This document shows, one piece after another, positions 1-9,522 of a DNA stretch of 64,000 bases. The stretch lies in the NCBI RefSeq assembly GCF_900452515.1, contig NZ_UGNW01000001.1:186001-250000 (forward strand), given 5' to 3'. The notes beneath the pieces are model-generated. The model worked only from the letters and a program-made list of their open reading frames with translations, searched no databases and was not told the origin of the DNA. The position numbers were made by a program, and so were the translations under genes. How positions within the stretch are numbered: the stretch's first letter is position 1; the number at the start of each line of letters is the position of its first letter. Origin of the DNA: Legionella birminghamensis. GTDB taxonomy: Bacteria > Pseudomonadota > Gammaproteobacteria > Legionellales > Legionellaceae.

Positions 1-528
1 TTTCATCTGCTGCGGCGGCAAATGATCCGTAAGTTCCGTAAACCACTCATTGTGATGACACCCAAAAGCCTGTTACGCCACAAACTTGCTGTATCGCCGC
101 TTTCCGATTTATCAGAAGGAAAATTCCACACGGTCATTCCGGAAGTGGATACAATGGATCCCGCAAAAATTACAAAAATAGTATTATGTTGCGGAAAAGT
201 TTATTATGATCTATTACAAAAACGCCGCGACGAAAAAATTGAAAACATTGCGATAATTCGGATTGAGCAGCTATATCCCTTCCCGAAAAAGGCGCTGATC
301 AATGAGCTTGCCAAGTTCCCGAACGCCAAAGCAATTGTCTGGTGTCAGGAAGAGCCTCAAAACCAAGGGGTATGGTTCTCCTCGCAGCACAATATTATTG
401 ACTGCCTGAGCCCGGAGCAAACATTAAGCTACGCAGGCAGAAGCTTTGCCGCTTCTCCTGCGGTAGGCAGCCCATTGCTTCATGCCAAACAACAACAAGA
501 ACTGGTACAGGCGGCATTAAGTATTTAA
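1..528 (+). CDS. sucA: 2-oxoglutarate dehydrogenase E1 (C-terminal part)
   Basis: Open reading frame enters from the left edge, so only about the last 175 residues are present. The visible part matches the C-terminal transketolase-like domain of the E1 subunit: the HLLRRQ segment, the VMTPKSLLRH segment, and the ending built around EEPQNQGVW. E1 is the thiamine-diphosphate decarboxylase of the 2-oxoglutarate dehydrogenase complex in the TCA cycle. It ends 60 bases before sucB, which encodes its E2 partner, and the two are probably cotranscribed. Start codon and thiamine-binding regions lie outside the window. Confidence 0.95.
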   Translation, partial: FHLLRRQMIRKFRKPLIVMTPKSLLRHKLAVSPLSDLSEGKFHTVIPEVDTMDPAKITKIVLCCGKVYYDLLQKRRDEKIENIAIIRIEQLYPFPKKALINELAKFPNAKAIVWCQEEPQNQGVWFSSQHNIIDCLSPEQTLSYAGRSFAASPAVGSPLLHAKQQQELVQAALSI

Positions 529-588
529 AAATGACAGGTCCAGCGGATAGCCGCTGGAAAAACAACAATTAGTTAAGAAGGACACACC

Positions 589-1791
589 ATGTCTATCGAA
601 GTGAAGGTACCGACGCTGCCAGAATCGGTTGCTGATGCCACCATTGCAGCCTGGCATAAAAAAGTAGGTGATAAAGTCAGCCGTGATGAGAATATTGTCG
701 ATTTGGAAACTGACAAAGTTGTTCTTGAGGTACCGGCTCCAATGGATGGCGTACTCACGGAAATCCTGTTTAAAGAAGGGGATACCGTTCAGGCCAACCA
801 GATCCTGGCAAAAATTGAGGCAGGCGAGGCTGCCGCCGCGCCTGCACCGGCTGCTGAAACAAAAACAGAACCAGCTGCAAAAGAGGAATCTCGGGAAGAT
901 AAAGCCACAGGTCCTGCGGTGAGACGTATGTTGTCAGAACATGATCTGCAAGCACAGCAAGTGACTGGCAGCGGTAAAGACGGCCGTCTAACGAAAGAGG
1001 ACGTCGTTTCATTTATTGAAACTAATCGTGCCAAATCGGCTCAGCCAGCAGCCCCTGCTGCTAGTAAAGAGCCTTCAACAGCAATGGGGCCGAGAGAAGA
1101 GCGACGCGTTCCCATGACTCGCCTGCGTGCCAAGATTGCCGAGCGTCTGGTTCAGGCACAGCATAATGCGGCGATGCTAACCACGTTTAACGAAGTGAAT
1201 TTGAAAGCCGTCATGGATCTGCGTAATCAATACAAAGATCAATTTGAGAAAAAGCACGGTACCAAATTAGGTTTTATGTCCTTTTTTACCAAGGCGGTTG
1301 TCGAAGCCTTAAAATTATTCCCGGCAGTTAATGCGTCAATTGATGGGCAGGACATTGTTTATCACGGTTTTTATGACATTGGTATCGCTGTTTCCACCGA
1401 TAGGGGCCTGGTGGTCCCGGTAGTTCGTGATGCCGACCAGATGAGCATGGCCGATATTGAAAAAGCCATCAACGATTCTGCAAGCAGAGCCCGGCAAGGC
1501 AAGTTGAGCATGGAAGAAATGCAGGGCGGGACATTTACTATCACCAACGGTGGTGTTTTCGGCTCCCTGCTCGCTACACCCATTATTAATCCGCCGCAAA
1601 CTGCAATTTTGGGAATGCATAAAATTCAGGAGCGTCCCATTGCGGAGAAAGGCCAGGTTGTGATCCGGCCAATGATGTATGTGGCCTTGTCATATGACCA
1701 TCGTTTGATTGATGGCAAGGAATCAGTACAATTCCTGGTGACAGTGAAAGAATTATTAGAGGATCCGGCACGCTTGCTGCTGAACGTATAG
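589..1791 (+). CDS. sucB: dihydrolipoamide succinyltransferase (E2 of 2-oxoglutarate dehydrogenase)
   Basis: A 400-residue E2 component that transfers the succinyl group to CoA. Domains in order: an N-terminal lipoyl domain (about 1-76) with the lipoylated lysine at K43 in the ETDK motif; an Ala/Pro/Lys-rich linker; a peripheral-subunit-binding domain (about 105-145); a second linker; and the acetyltransferase domain to the C-terminus, with the catalytic SYDHRLIDG motif (H371, D375). Length fits the family. The start has a good AAGGA site about 8 bases upstream. It follows sucA and is separated from sucC by a terminator-like hairpin. Confidence 0.97.
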   Translation: MSIEVKVPTLPESVADATIAAWHKKVGDKVSRDENIVDLETDKVVLEVPAPMDGVLTEILFKEGDTVQANQILAKIEAGEAAAAPAPAAETKTEPAAKEESREDKATGPAVRRMLSEHDLQAQQVTGSGKDGRLTKEDVVSFIETNRAKSAQPAAPAASKEPSTAMGPREERRVPMTRLRAKIAERLVQAQHNAAMLTTFNEVNLKAVMDLRNQYKDQFEKKHGTKLGFMSFFTKAVVEALKLFPAVNASIDGQDIVYHGFYDIGIAVSTDRGLVVPVVRDADQMSMADIEKAINDSASRARQGKLSMEEMQGGTFTITNGGVFGSLLATPIINPPQTAILGMHKIQERPIAEKGQVVIRPMMYVALSYDHRLIDGKESVQFLVTVKELLEDPARLLLNV

Positions 1792-1819
1792 AATCCACTC
1801 ACAATCCGTTAACCAGACC

Positions 1820-1847
1820 GACCTGCGGTATGCAGGTCTGTTTTTTT
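1820..1847 (+). terminator. rho-independent terminator between sucB and sucC
   Basis: A perfect 7-bp stem (GACCTGC at 1820-1826 with GCAGGTC at 1832-1838) is followed by TG and seven T residues. An alternative pairing, CAGACC at 1814-1819 with GGTCTG at 1835-1840, overlaps it. It lies 28 bases after the sucB stop and 13 bases before the sucC start, so it probably acts as a partial terminator that sets the sucAB to sucCD ratio. Confidence 0.7.
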
Positions 1848-1860
1848 ATAAGGTACTGCA

Positions 1861-3021
1861 ATGAATTTACATGAATATCAGGCAAAGGAACTATTTAGCA
1901 ATTATGGTTTACCAGTTCCACGCGGCCATGTTGCCTATACGGTGGACGAAGCCATTCAGGCATTGGACATGTTATCTACCCCTAAAGCCGTGGTTAAAGC
2001 ACAGGTCCATGCGGGCGGCCGGGGCAAGGCTGGCGGCGTGAAGCTTGTTTCCAGCCGAGAAGAATTGGCAAATGCTGCCCAAGCCTTGCTGGGTACCCGT
2101 TTGGTTACTTATCAGACAGATGCCAAAGGACAGCCGGTTAATGCGCTTCTGATTGAGGAAACCTGTGATATTGGACGCGAACTTTATTTAGGCGCAGTCA
2201 TCGATCGCTCGACCCAACGAGTCGTGTTTATGGCTTCAACTGAAGGCGGTGTAGAAATCGAAAAGGTGGCCCATGAAACGCCTGAGAAAATTTTCAAGGT
2301 AATTATGGATCCCCTGGTCGGCATTATGCCTTTCCAGTGCCGTGACATTGGCTTCAAGCTGGGACTTGATGATAATCAAATCAAGCAATTTACCCAATTA
2401 ATGATTGGCCTTGGAAATATGTTTGTGGATTGTGATTTAAGCCTATTGGAGATTAACCCTCTGGTGGTAACCAAATCCGGTAATCTGTTATGCCTGGACG
2501 GTAAAATCAATATTGACGGCAATGCCCTGTATCGCCAGCCAAAACTCAAGGCAATGCGTGATACATCCCAGGAAGATGAAAGAGAAAACCATGCAACGAA
2601 CTGGGAACTGAATTATATCCCACTGGATGGTTCAATTGGCTGTATGGTTAACGGTGCAGGGTTGGCGATGGCAACCATGGATGTTATCAAGCTGCATGGC
2701 GGCGAGCCGGCCAACTTCCTTGATGTTGGCGGTGGTGCAACCAAGGAAAGAGTCAGCGAAGCATTCAAGATTATTCTCTCTGATGAGCAGGTTAAAGGGA
2801 TTCTGGTTAATATTTTCGGTGGAATCGTACGCTGCGATTTGATTGCCGAAGGGATCATTGCTGCGGTGAAAGAAGTGGATGTGAAAGTACCGGTTGTTGT
2901 ACGTCTTGAAGGAAATAATGCGCAATTAGGTGCTGAGATTTTAAACAAAAGCGATCTGAATGTGATTGCAGCAGACAGCCTGACCGATGCTGCCAAGAAG
3001 ATCGTTGCAGCTGTTGCCTGA
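1861..3021 (+). CDS. sucC: succinyl-CoA ligase (ADP-forming) beta subunit
   Basis: A 386-residue beta subunit of succinyl-CoA synthetase, which makes ATP (or GTP) and succinate from succinyl-CoA. It opens with [12 protein letters not shown], typical of the family, followed by an ATP-grasp domain (about 1-235, nucleotide-binding [16 protein letters not shown] region near 45) and a ligase/CoA-binding domain with [13 protein letters not shown] near residue 320. An AAGG site precedes the ATG. sucD follows 37 bases downstream and encodes the alpha subunit. Confidence 0.97.
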   Translation: MNLHEYQAKELFSNYGLPVPRGHVAYTVDEAIQALDMLSTPKAVVKAQVHAGGRGKAGGVKLVSSREELANAAQALLGTRLVTYQTDAKGQPVNALLIEETCDIGRELYLGAVIDRSTQRVVFMASTEGGVEIEKVAHETPEKIFKVIMDPLVGIMPFQCRDIGFKLGLDDNQIKQFTQLMIGLGNMFVDCDLSLLEINPLVVTKSGNLLCLDGKINIDGNALYRQPKLKAMRDTSQEDERENHATNWELNYIPLDGSIGCMVNGAGLAMATMDVIKLHGGEPANFLDVGGGATKERVSEAFKIILSDEQVKGILVNIFGGIVRCDLIAEGIIAAVKEVDVKVPVVVRLEGNNAQLGAEILNKSDLNVIAADSLTDAAKKIVAAVA

Positions 3022-3058
3022 TTATCAAGAAATTTATTAGAACCAGTTTGAGGTTAGC

Positions 3059-3934
3059 ATGAGCGTATTAGTCAATAAAGAAACCAAGGTCATTTGCCAG
3101 GGGTTTACCGGCAAACAAGGTACATTCCATTCTGAGCAAGCAATAGCCTATGGAACCAGGATGGTCGGCGGGGTGACCCCGGGGAAAGGCGGCCAAAAGC
3201 ATTTGGGCCTGCCGGTATTCAATACTGTCAGAGAAGCAATGGAAGCGACCGATGCGGATGCCAGTGTCATCTATGTTCCCGCTCCCTTCTGCAAAGATTC
3301 TATCCTTGAAGCAGCTGATGCCGGTGTTAAATTAATCGTTTGCATCACTGAAGGCGTTCCTGTACTGGATATGCTGGATGTGAAAGTGTATCTAAAGAAC
3401 AACACCCAGTCACGCCTGATTGGACCAAACTGCCCAGGCATTATTACCCCTGGCCAGTGCAAGATCGGCATTATGCCCGGCTCAATTCATTTACCAGGGA
3501 AAGTTGGTATCGTATCCCGTTCGGGTACTCTGACTTATGAAGCGGTTAAGCAGACAACTGATAAAGGTTTTGGCCAGAGCACTTGTATTGGCATCGGTGG
3601 CGATCCTATTCCCGGCACCAGTTTCATTGATGCGCTCAGCCTTTTTGAGCAAGATGAGCAAACCGAAGCAATTATTATGGTTGGTGAAATCGGCGGTTCG
3701 GCAGAAGAAGAAGCGGCTGAGTTTATAAAATCAAATGTCTCAAAACCTGTCGTTTCCTATATTGCCGGTGTTACTGCACCTGCTGGAAAGCGCATGGGGC
3801 ATGCAGGCGCCATCATCTCCGGTGGAAAAGGGACTGCTGCTGAAAAATTTGCCGCTCTTGAAGCTGCAGGCGTAAGAACCGTTCGTTCACCTGCTGAGTT
3901 GGGCGATGCGATTGCCGAAGTAACCGGCTGGTAA
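3059..3934 (+). CDS. sucD: succinyl-CoA ligase alpha subunit
   Basis: A 291-residue alpha subunit carrying the CoA-binding Rossmann domain (N-terminal half; [15 protein letters not shown] near residue 15) and the phosphohistidine ligase domain. The active-site histidine is H248 in [14 protein letters not shown]. Residues of the [10 protein letters not shown] loop are intact. It completes the sucABCD block. The gene is followed directly by a palindromic repeat that occupies most of the gap to the next gene. Confidence 0.97.
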   Translation: MSVLVNKETKVICQGFTGKQGTFHSEQAIAYGTRMVGGVTPGKGGQKHLGLPVFNTVREAMEATDADASVIYVPAPFCKDSILEAADAGVKLIVCITEGVPVLDMLDVKVYLKNNTQSRLIGPNCPGIITPGQCKIGIMPGSIHLPGKVGIVSRSGTLTYEAVKQTTDKGFGQSTCIGIGGDPIPGTSFIDALSLFEQDEQTEAIIMVGEIGGSAEEEAAEFIKSNVSKPVVSYIAGVTAPAGKRMGHAGAIISGGKGTAAEKFAALEAAGVRTVRSPAELGDAIAEVTGW

Positions 3935-3944
3935 ATGTTTTGTA

Positions 3945-4038
3945 CTACCGTCATTGCGAGCGCCGCGAAGCAATCCAGAATGCTGCTACTTCAACGCTTC
4001 GATCTGGATTGCTTCGCCAAAGCTCGCAATGACGGTAG
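3945..4038. repeat. 94-bp palindromic dispersed repeat
   Basis: The outer arms are perfect 17-bp inverted repeats (3945-3961 and 4022-4038, containing TCATTGCGAGC). Inner arms at 3965-3978 and 4004-4017 pair as GCGAAGCAATCCAG with its complement. The core matches the TCATTGCGAGCG...GAAGCAATCCAG type of extragenic palindrome found in many intracellular gammaproteobacteria. Related fragments occur at 48323-48437. Confidence 0.8.
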
Positions 4039-4072
4039 CCAGAAATGGAGTTTTGAGTCATAAGGAATAGAA

Positions 4073-5110
4073 ATGCCTGGATGGATGATTTATGGGGCTA
4101 ATGGATATAGCGGGAAACTGATAGCGAAGGAAGCAAAACTAAGAGGATTAAATCCTGTCCTCGCAGGACGCAATGAAAATTCAATCAAGGCACTGGCAGC
4201 AGAATTAGGCTTGGAAAGCCGCGTTTTTGATTTAGATAATCCACAGGCCATATGCAGGGAGCTCGCTGGCCTAGAGTTGGTTTTAAACTGTGCAGGCCCC
4301 TTCTCTTCTACAAGCAAGGCGATGATACAAGCCTGCATCCAATCCAACGTTCACTATTTAGACATTACCGGCGAAATTTCCGTATTTGAATATGCACACA
4401 GCCAGAATAACCTGGCAGAAGATTCGGGCATTCTATTGTGCCCAGGCGTTGGTTTTGATGTCATACCGACTGACTGCGTCGCAGCAAAATTAAAGCAAAT
4501 GCTGCCTGATGCCAATTATTTAGCGCTTGGATTTGATTCAAAATCGGGTTTATCTCCAGGGACTGCAAAAACTGCTGTTGAAGGCCTGGCCTTAGGTGGA
4601 AGGGTTCGTATTAACGGTGTGATACAAGAGGTAGCACTCGCCTGGAAGTCGCGAAAAATTGATTTTGGCAGGGGTGAGAAATTGGCAACAACAATTCCCT
4701 GGGGCGATGTGAGTACGGCTTTCTATAGCACTGGTATACCGAATATTGAAGTGTACATTCCAGTTAGTCCTAAACGCCTATCCTTGCTGAAAAAGCTCAA
4801 TTATATTCGTTGGCTTCTAGGCTTTGGATGGGTACAAAATTATCTGAAATCCAAAGCTGCTAAACAGCAGGGCCCTGATGATGGGCAGTTACAAAGCCAG
4901 TATACATATATTTGGGGCGAGGTAAAAAATGCGAAAAATGAGAGCAGGACGCTTCGCATCAGAACAGCGAATGGGTATGCTTTGACGGTCACTGGCAGTT
5001 TAGCAATGGTTGACTATTTGCTAAAAAATCGGGTGAAGGCCGGTTATAAAACCCCGTCGCAAATAATGGGGGCAGATTTTATTAGCAAATTACCGGCCTA
5101 TGCCGAATAA
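4073..5110 (+). CDS. saccharopine dehydrogenase-like / trans-acting enoyl reductase family protein
   Basis: A 345-residue Rossmann-fold protein. The N-terminal NAD(P)-binding motif is GANGYSGKLIA (residues 8-18), then an LAGRNENS segment that would bind the cofactor ribose or phosphate. The NCAGPFSSTSKAMIQAC and HYLDITGE segments are typical of the saccharopine-dehydrogenase-like NAD(P)-binding family, as is PGVGFDVIPTDC. The family includes enoyl reductases acting on acyl or polyketide chains; the substrate here is unknown. The next gene starts 9 bases downstream and is probably in the same operon. Confidence 0.8.
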   Translation: MPGWMIYGANGYSGKLIAKEAKLRGLNPVLAGRNENSIKALAAELGLESRVFDLDNPQAICRELAGLELVLNCAGPFSSTSKAMIQACIQSNVHYLDITGEISVFEYAHSQNNLAEDSGILLCPGVGFDVIPTDCVAAKLKQMLPDANYLALGFDSKSGLSPGTAKTAVEGLALGGRVRINGVIQEVALAWKSRKIDFGRGEKLATTIPWGDVSTAFYSTGIPNIEVYIPVSPKRLSLLKKLNYIRWLLGFGWVQNYLKSKAAKQQGPDDGQLQSQYTYIWGEVKNAKNESRTLRIRTANGYALTVTGSLAMVDYLLKNRVKAGYKTPSQIMGADFISKLPAYAE

Positions 5111-5119
5111 GGAATTCAT

Positions 5120-5890
5120 ATGCGTGTCGGGGATGCCGAAATTTTTGTCAAACAGTATAAGGGCGCGGGCAATTTAAATTTTGTTCTGCTTCATAATGCC
5201 GGCGGCAATCATCGTTTCTTTACCCATCAGATAGAATTACTTCAGCAGTTCGGGAATGTCTTCTCCCTTGATTTGCCAGGTCATAGCGGCAGCCAGGGAA
5301 TTACCAGTTATCGAATGTCTGATCTGTCGTCTCTGGTAGTTGAAGTTTGCAGACAGTTATCGCTTGATAATGTCTGTCTGATTGGTCTTAATAACGGCGC
5401 GGATATTATTATTGATGTTATGCTAAATAAGGGACTGCCCATTGAGCATATTATTCTCATCGATCCGCCACTGTTTCTGGAAAAAGAGTTCATTGCTGAA
5501 ATTGAGGAGTTCATCCAGGCATTGGATGGGGCAGATTATGCCGAATTTGTGAATAGTCTGGTGAATGCCTTATTTATTGATACAGATCAATCGACAAAGC
5601 AAATCGCGGCAGATGCCTTCAATCAAGTCGAAAAGAAAGCCTTGCAGAATATGTTTAAAGGGCTGATTGAATGGGATAGTCAATTAACCTCAGGGCTAAG
5701 TATTATCTCCTGTCCTGCATTATGCATTTTGACGGATGAGCATCACTGCAATTACAGTAAACTTCGGCAGGAAGCACCGCAATTTGAAATCGGCAAGGTA
5801 ATTGGCTCCAAATGCTGGGCAACACTTGAAGTTCCCGAACAGGTTAATGCCATGATAGCAAGATTTCTGCGGCTTAACAGGAATAAATAA
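5120..5890 (+). CDS. alpha/beta-hydrolase-fold protein lacking the nucleophile and histidine
   Basis: A 256-residue alpha/beta-hydrolase-fold protein. It keeps the oxyanion-region LLHNAGGN (24-30), the DLPGHSGS strand-loop (51-58) and a nucleophile elbow, but the elbow reads G89-L-N-N-G93, with asparagine where the family has serine. The usual C-terminal histidine is also missing: the segment before EVPEQVNAMI reads SKCWATL, with C232 where the family has histidine. It therefore looks like a pseudoenzyme or an enzyme with different chemistry. It sits in an apparent operon with the upstream saccharopine-dehydrogenase-like gene, suggesting a shared pathway. Confidence 0.75.
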   Translation: MRVGDAEIFVKQYKGAGNLNFVLLHNAGGNHRFFTHQIELLQQFGNVFSLDLPGHSGSQGITSYRMSDLSSLVVEVCRQLSLDNVCLIGLNNGADIIIDVMLNKGLPIEHIILIDPPLFLEKEFIAEIEEFIQALDGADYAEFVNSLVNALFIDTDQSTKQIAADAFNQVEKKALQNMFKGLIEWDSQLTSGLSIISCPALCILTDEHHCNYSKLRQEAPQFEIGKVIGSKCWATLEVPEQVNAMIARFLRLNRNK

Positions 5891-5942
5891 GTAGTTCTAT
5901 AGATACAGTCTTTAACATCCCAACCCTCTATTTCTCCCCTTC

Positions 5943-5975
5943 CTTAAGTTTTCGTTAAGTTTCCGATCGTATAAT
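5943..5975 (+). promoter_or_regulatory. PmrA-box-like promoter of the response-regulator gene
   Basis: Two direct half-sites, CTTAAG at 5943-5948 and GTTAAG at 5954-5959, are spaced by five bases (11-bp period) and followed 10 bases later by a perfect TATAAT at 5970-5975. There is no good -35 hexamer, so the paired half-sites would take its place. The arrangement matches PmrA boxes (YTTAAK-N5-YTTAAK; in Legionella cTTAATatT-N2-cTTAATatT), though the half-sites are not perfect. Confidence 0.5.
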
Positions 5976-6002
5976 TTAATGAATGGGAAAAGGGAGGTTA
6001 TC

Positions 6003-6443
6003 ATGCAGGTGATAATTGTTGAAGATCATGCCTTTAATGCATATTGTTTAACCAGCTTGCTGCAGGAAGTTAATCCTCAGGTGACTGTTACCCTCATCAC
6101 AAATAGCCTCGAGCTTAATGATTATTTGTCTCACTCCCATGCAGATTTAATTATTCTGGATGGTGATTTGGGTGCCAGCGATGGGCTTCGCTGCAATGGC
6201 CCGGCCGTGGCCGACAGTTTACTGCAAACAAATCCTATGATACCGCTGATTGTCTGGACAAGTTCACCCGCCATGCGCGCTGCATTTGCCAGTGTTTTTG
6301 CAGAGCATCAATTAAGACTATCCGATGATAATTGTTGGCCGAAAATGGTATCAACAGATCGTATACGCCACAGCTTAAAAACCTGTTCTTCAAACTGCCG
6401 ATCCAATACGCACATTTATCAGCCCATCCGAGCCCGTCTGTGA
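6003..6443 (+). CDS. stand-alone response-regulator receiver protein
   Basis: The ATG at 6003 is preceded by an AGGGAGG site, so it is preferred over an ATG 24 bases upstream; the product has 146 residues. It begins MQVIIVEDHAFNAY, the acidic pocket of a CheY-like receiver. The phosphoacceptor aspartate is in LIILDGDLG, and LIVWTSSP supplies the conserved Thr/Ser region. The final 30 or so residues (Cys- and Arg-rich) do not resemble a DNA-binding or enzymatic output domain, so it is receiver-only or truncated. No histidine kinase lies next to it. The gene is followed by repeats, which may have replaced a lost output domain. Confidence 0.65.
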   Translation: MQVIIVEDHAFNAYCLTSLLQEVNPQVTVTLITNSLELNDYLSHSHADLIILDGDLGASDGLRCNGPAVADSLLQTNPMIPLIVWTSSPAMRAAFASVFAEHQLRLSDDNCWPKMVSTDRIRHSLKTCSSNCRSNTHIYQPIRARL

Positions 6444-6520
6444 GCAGTGATTGCGGGTGATACCTGGTTTTTGTAACCCCATGTCGTACGTACCTGCTCG
6501 AATTCCCGCGACTTGACCCA

Positions 6521-6665
6521 TAGGTATCTACACATCTTTCAAAACACAGTCTGCACCTAGCTCCTACGTCCCTCGGCTTGTGTCCGAAGGATCTATAAGA
6601 CTCATAGAAAATCACTGGACCCTGCGGACAAGCCGCAGGGCGTAGTGGCGATGTGTAGATAGGTA
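6521..6665. repeat. dispersed ~120-145 bp element, copy 1
   Basis: The segment has short inverted ends (ATCTACACATC at 6526-6536; GATGTGTAGAT at 6650-6660). Its right half (TGGACCCTGCGGACAAGCCG, then CAGGGCGTAG) recurs at 15434-15462, and the preceding CCTCGGCTTGTGTCCGA part recurs there with a few changes. No coding capacity is apparent. It is probably a non-autonomous or REP-like element. Confidence 0.65.
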
Positions 6666-6668
6666 TAG

Positions 6669-6826
6669 GCTTGACCGCGGGGCCCCATAGAAGCTGGCAA
6701 CTAAACGATTTCGGCCTGTCGGCAGATGGGCTCCGCGGTCAAGCCGCGGAGATTCGGGAGAGAAACCGCGGAGATTTGGGAGAGAAACCGCGGAGATTCG
6801 GGAGAGCGGCACAGGGATTAGGAGAG
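6669..6826. repeat. CCGCGG iteron array (short)
   Basis: A GACCGCGGGGCCCCAT end sequence at about 6673 is followed by tandem units at about 6733-6826 that read ACCGCGGAGATTCGGGAGAG with a period of 22-23 bases (three recognisable units). It is a diverged member of the CCGCGG/GATTCG repeat family at 11408, 38072, 45957 and 62030. It ends at the 3' end of polA. Confidence 0.75.
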
Positions 6827-6834
6827 CGCAGGAA

Positions 6835-9522
6835 TTAATGCGCCTCTCCCCAATTCAATCCCAGGCCAGCTGAGACTTTCAACGGAACTGATAAGGATAC
6901 AACGTTCTCCATCAGCCTGATAACGGTATCCTTGGCGAGTTCAACGCATTCTTTCTTCACTTCAAATACCAGTTCATCATGAACCTGCATGATCATTTGA
7001 AAATCAGTATTGGCGTTTTCCAATTGCCATTGGTTAATTGATAACATCGCCTTTTTGATGATGTCAGCTGCGGTACCCTGCATCGGTGCGTTAATCGCAA
7101 TGCGCTCAGCAGCCCGTTGCCGGGTCAGGTTTCTTGAGTTGATTTCCTGAAGATGTAATCTGCGGCCAAATAAGGTTTCCACATAGCCTTGCTGATGCGC
7201 CAGACGGCGTGTCCTTTCCATGTATTCAAGAACGCCTGGATACCGTTTGAAGTAAGTGTCCATGTAGAATTGGGCATCCTGGCGATCGATCCCTAGCTGT
7301 TTGGCCAGACCGAAAGATGACATGCCATAAATCAAACCAAAATTAACCGCTTTGGTGCGGCGGCGCTGCTCTTGGGTCACTTCCTCCAGCGGAACCTGGA
7401 ATATTTCACTGGCTGTTGCGCTATGAATATCCCAGTTGTTGGAAAAAGCAGTTAATAAGCTGTCGTCCTGTGACAGATGCGCCATGATCCGTAATTCAAT
7501 TTGAGAATAATCAGCCGCCAGAATGACATGATCAGGCGGTGCAATGAAGGCGGTTCGAATTAAGCGGCCTTCTTCATTGCGAATTGGAATGTTTTGTAAG
7601 TTGGGATCGCTGGACGAAAGGCGTCCGGTAGCTGCAACTGCCTGATTGTAGGAGGTATGCACCCGGCCGCTGCCGGCATTAATCCGTTTGGGGAGGGCAT
7701 CAATATAGGTTGAAACCAGTTTACTTAAACCGCGGTATTCAAGAATAATGGCTGGCAGGCGATAGTCGAAAGCTAATTCCTGCAAAACGGCTTCAGCAGT
7801 TGAGGGTTGACCCGTTGGGGTTTTACTAATCGCAGGCAGCTGCAACTGATCAAACAGGATTTCCTGCAATTGCTTGGGCGAGTTAAGGTTAAATGGTTTC
7901 CCAGCAATTTCAATGGCTTCGGTTTCCAATTCCAGAATGCGGGCTTTCAGGCGCAGCCCGTGTTCCGCCAGGGCTTTGGTATCAATGAGCACGCCCCGTC
8001 GCTCCATATCGGCCAATACCGTGAGCAAAGGAATTTCAATATCATTGAAAACATTCCGAAGAGGTTGATCCATCATGCCATAGAGGATCTCATGCAGTTG
8101 CAGGTTTAAACCGGCATTCTCCGCTGCGTAATAGGCCGCTTTTTCGACTGGTATCTGATCAAAACTTAATTGCCTGGCGCCTTTTCCTGCAATGGCTTCA
8201 AGCCCCAGGGGCTTATGACCAAGAAACTTGAGCGACAGCGAGTCCAGATCGTGTGTACCTGCAGAACTGTTCAGGACATAGGATTCCAGCATAGTATCAA
8301 AACTAATACCGCGCAGCTCGATTCCATAGTGTTTGAAAATCGTATAATCCTGCTTCAGATCATGTCCCAGTTTGGCAATTGACGCATCCTCCAGGATAGG
8401 TTTTAACCCTTCAAGGACAGTTCCAAGCGGCAATTGCGGGCTGGTTTCCTGATGGGCAATCGGGATATAAACAGCATCCTGCTCTTCAATGGCAATGGAA
8501 ATTCCCGTAATTTCTGCATCGATCAGATTGCTGGTTCTTGTTTCTGTATTAATGCAAAACTGCCTGCAATTCGTTAACTGAGCTAATAAAGCATTTAACT
8601 TTTCTTCTGATACGATAATTTCAAAGCTGGGTTTGGGCGGCTCTTCACTTGATTCCTGAATATCCGCTTCTGCCTGCTCAAGAAGTTCCTTCAGCCATGT
8701 TTTAAATTCCAACTCGCGAACTAATTCGATTAGGCGAGCCTGGTTCGCACTGGCGATGCGCAGATCACCTGGCATTACCGGTAATTCAACATCCGTTTTG
8801 ATTGTGACCAGGCGTTTCGATAGGGGTAAATGAGCAAGGCTCTCCCTTAAATTTTCTCCAATCTTGCCCGTTATGCTGTGAGCCTCTTCAATCAGCTTGT
8901 CGAGTGTCTGGTATTGCTCAAGCCATTTTACTGCAGTTTTAGGACCGCATTTATTAACGCCAGGAACATTATCAATGCTGTCCCCAATCAATGTCAGATA
9001 GTCAATAATTTGCTCAGGACTAACGCCAAATTTGGTTTTTACCCCTTCGATATCCAGGACTTGTCCGGACATGGTATTCACCAGGGTAACATTGGCATTG
9101 ACTAGCTGCGCCATGTCTTTATCACTGGTGGAAATGATGACGGAAATGTTTTGTTCTGTAGCCAATTTGGCCAGAGTGCCGATTACATCGTCTGCTTCTA
9201 CCCCTTCGATGGTCAGCATAGGAATGCCCATCGCTTCAAGCAGGGTACACAGTGGATCGAATTGGCAAAACAGCTCGTTAGGCATCGCTGCACGATGCGC
9301 CTTGTATTCCGGATACCAGTCGTCGCGGAATGTTTTGCCTTTTGCGTCGAAGACCACAGCAAACTGTGAGCTGGGATAGTCTTTTAACAGACGCTTAATC
9401 ATATTGGCCACACCATAGACTGCGCCAGTGGGCATGCCTTTTGAATTCGTCAGAGGCGGCAGGGCATGGAATGCCCTGAAAAAATAGGAGGATCCATCGA
9501 CAAGAATTAAAGGATCATTCAT
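6835..9522 (-). CDS. polA: DNA polymerase I
   Basis: From the ATG at 9522 the product is 895 residues and begins [13 protein letters not shown], as in other PolA proteins; upstream in-frame starts add ten non-conserved residues. Domains: 5'-nuclease (about 1-290), 3'-5' exonuclease fold (about 300-490), polymerase (about 510-895; [11 protein letters not shown] and [11 protein letters not shown] catalytic motifs intact). Two 3'-5' exonuclease metal ligands are changed: the DTE motif (E. coli D355) reads N325-T-E327, and E. coli D501 corresponds to N469. D392 (E. coli D424) is kept. Proofreading is therefore probably weak or absent. The start overlaps the lpxD stop by 8 bases. Confidence 0.96.
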   Translation of the reverse strand: MNDPLILVDGSSYFFRAFHALPPLTNSKGMPTGAVYGVANMIKRLLKDYPSSQFAVVFDAKGKTFRDDWYPEYKAHRAAMPNELFCQFDPLCTLLEAMGIPMLTIEGVEADDVIGTLAKLATEQNISVIISTSDKDMAQLVNANVTLVNTMSGQVLDIEGVKTKFGVSPEQIIDYLTLIGDSIDNVPGVNKCGPKTAVKWLEQYQTLDKLIEEAHSITGKIGENLRESLAHLPLSKRLVTIKTDVELPVMPGDLRIASANQARLIELVRELEFKTWLKELLEQAEADIQESSEEPPKPSFEIIVSEEKLNALLAQLTNCRQFCINTETRTSNLIDAEITGISIAIEEQDAVYIPIAHQETSPQLPLGTVLEGLKPILEDASIAKLGHDLKQDYTIFKHYGIELRGISFDTMLESYVLNSSAGTHDLDSLSLKFLGHKPLGLEAIAGKGARQLSFDQIPVEKAAYYAAENAGLNLQLHEILYGMMDQPLRNVFNDIEIPLLTVLADMERRGVLIDTKALAEHGLRLKARILELETEAIEIAGKPFNLNSPKQLQEILFDQLQLPAISKTPTGQPSTAEAVLQELAFDYRLPAIILEYRGLSKLVSTYIDALPKRINAGSGRVHTSYNQAVAATGRLSSSDPNLQNIPIRNEEGRLIRTAFIAPPDHVILAADYSQIELRIMAHLSQDDSLLTAFSNNWDIHSATASEIFQVPLEEVTQEQRRRTKAVNFGLIYGMSSFGLAKQLGIDRQDAQFYMDTYFKRYPGVLEYMERTRRLAHQQGYVETLFGRRLHLQEINSRNLTRQRAAERIAINAPMQGTAADIIKKAMLSINQWQLENANTDFQMIMQVHDELVFEVKKECVELAKDTVIRLMENVVSLSVPLKVSAGLGLNWGEAH

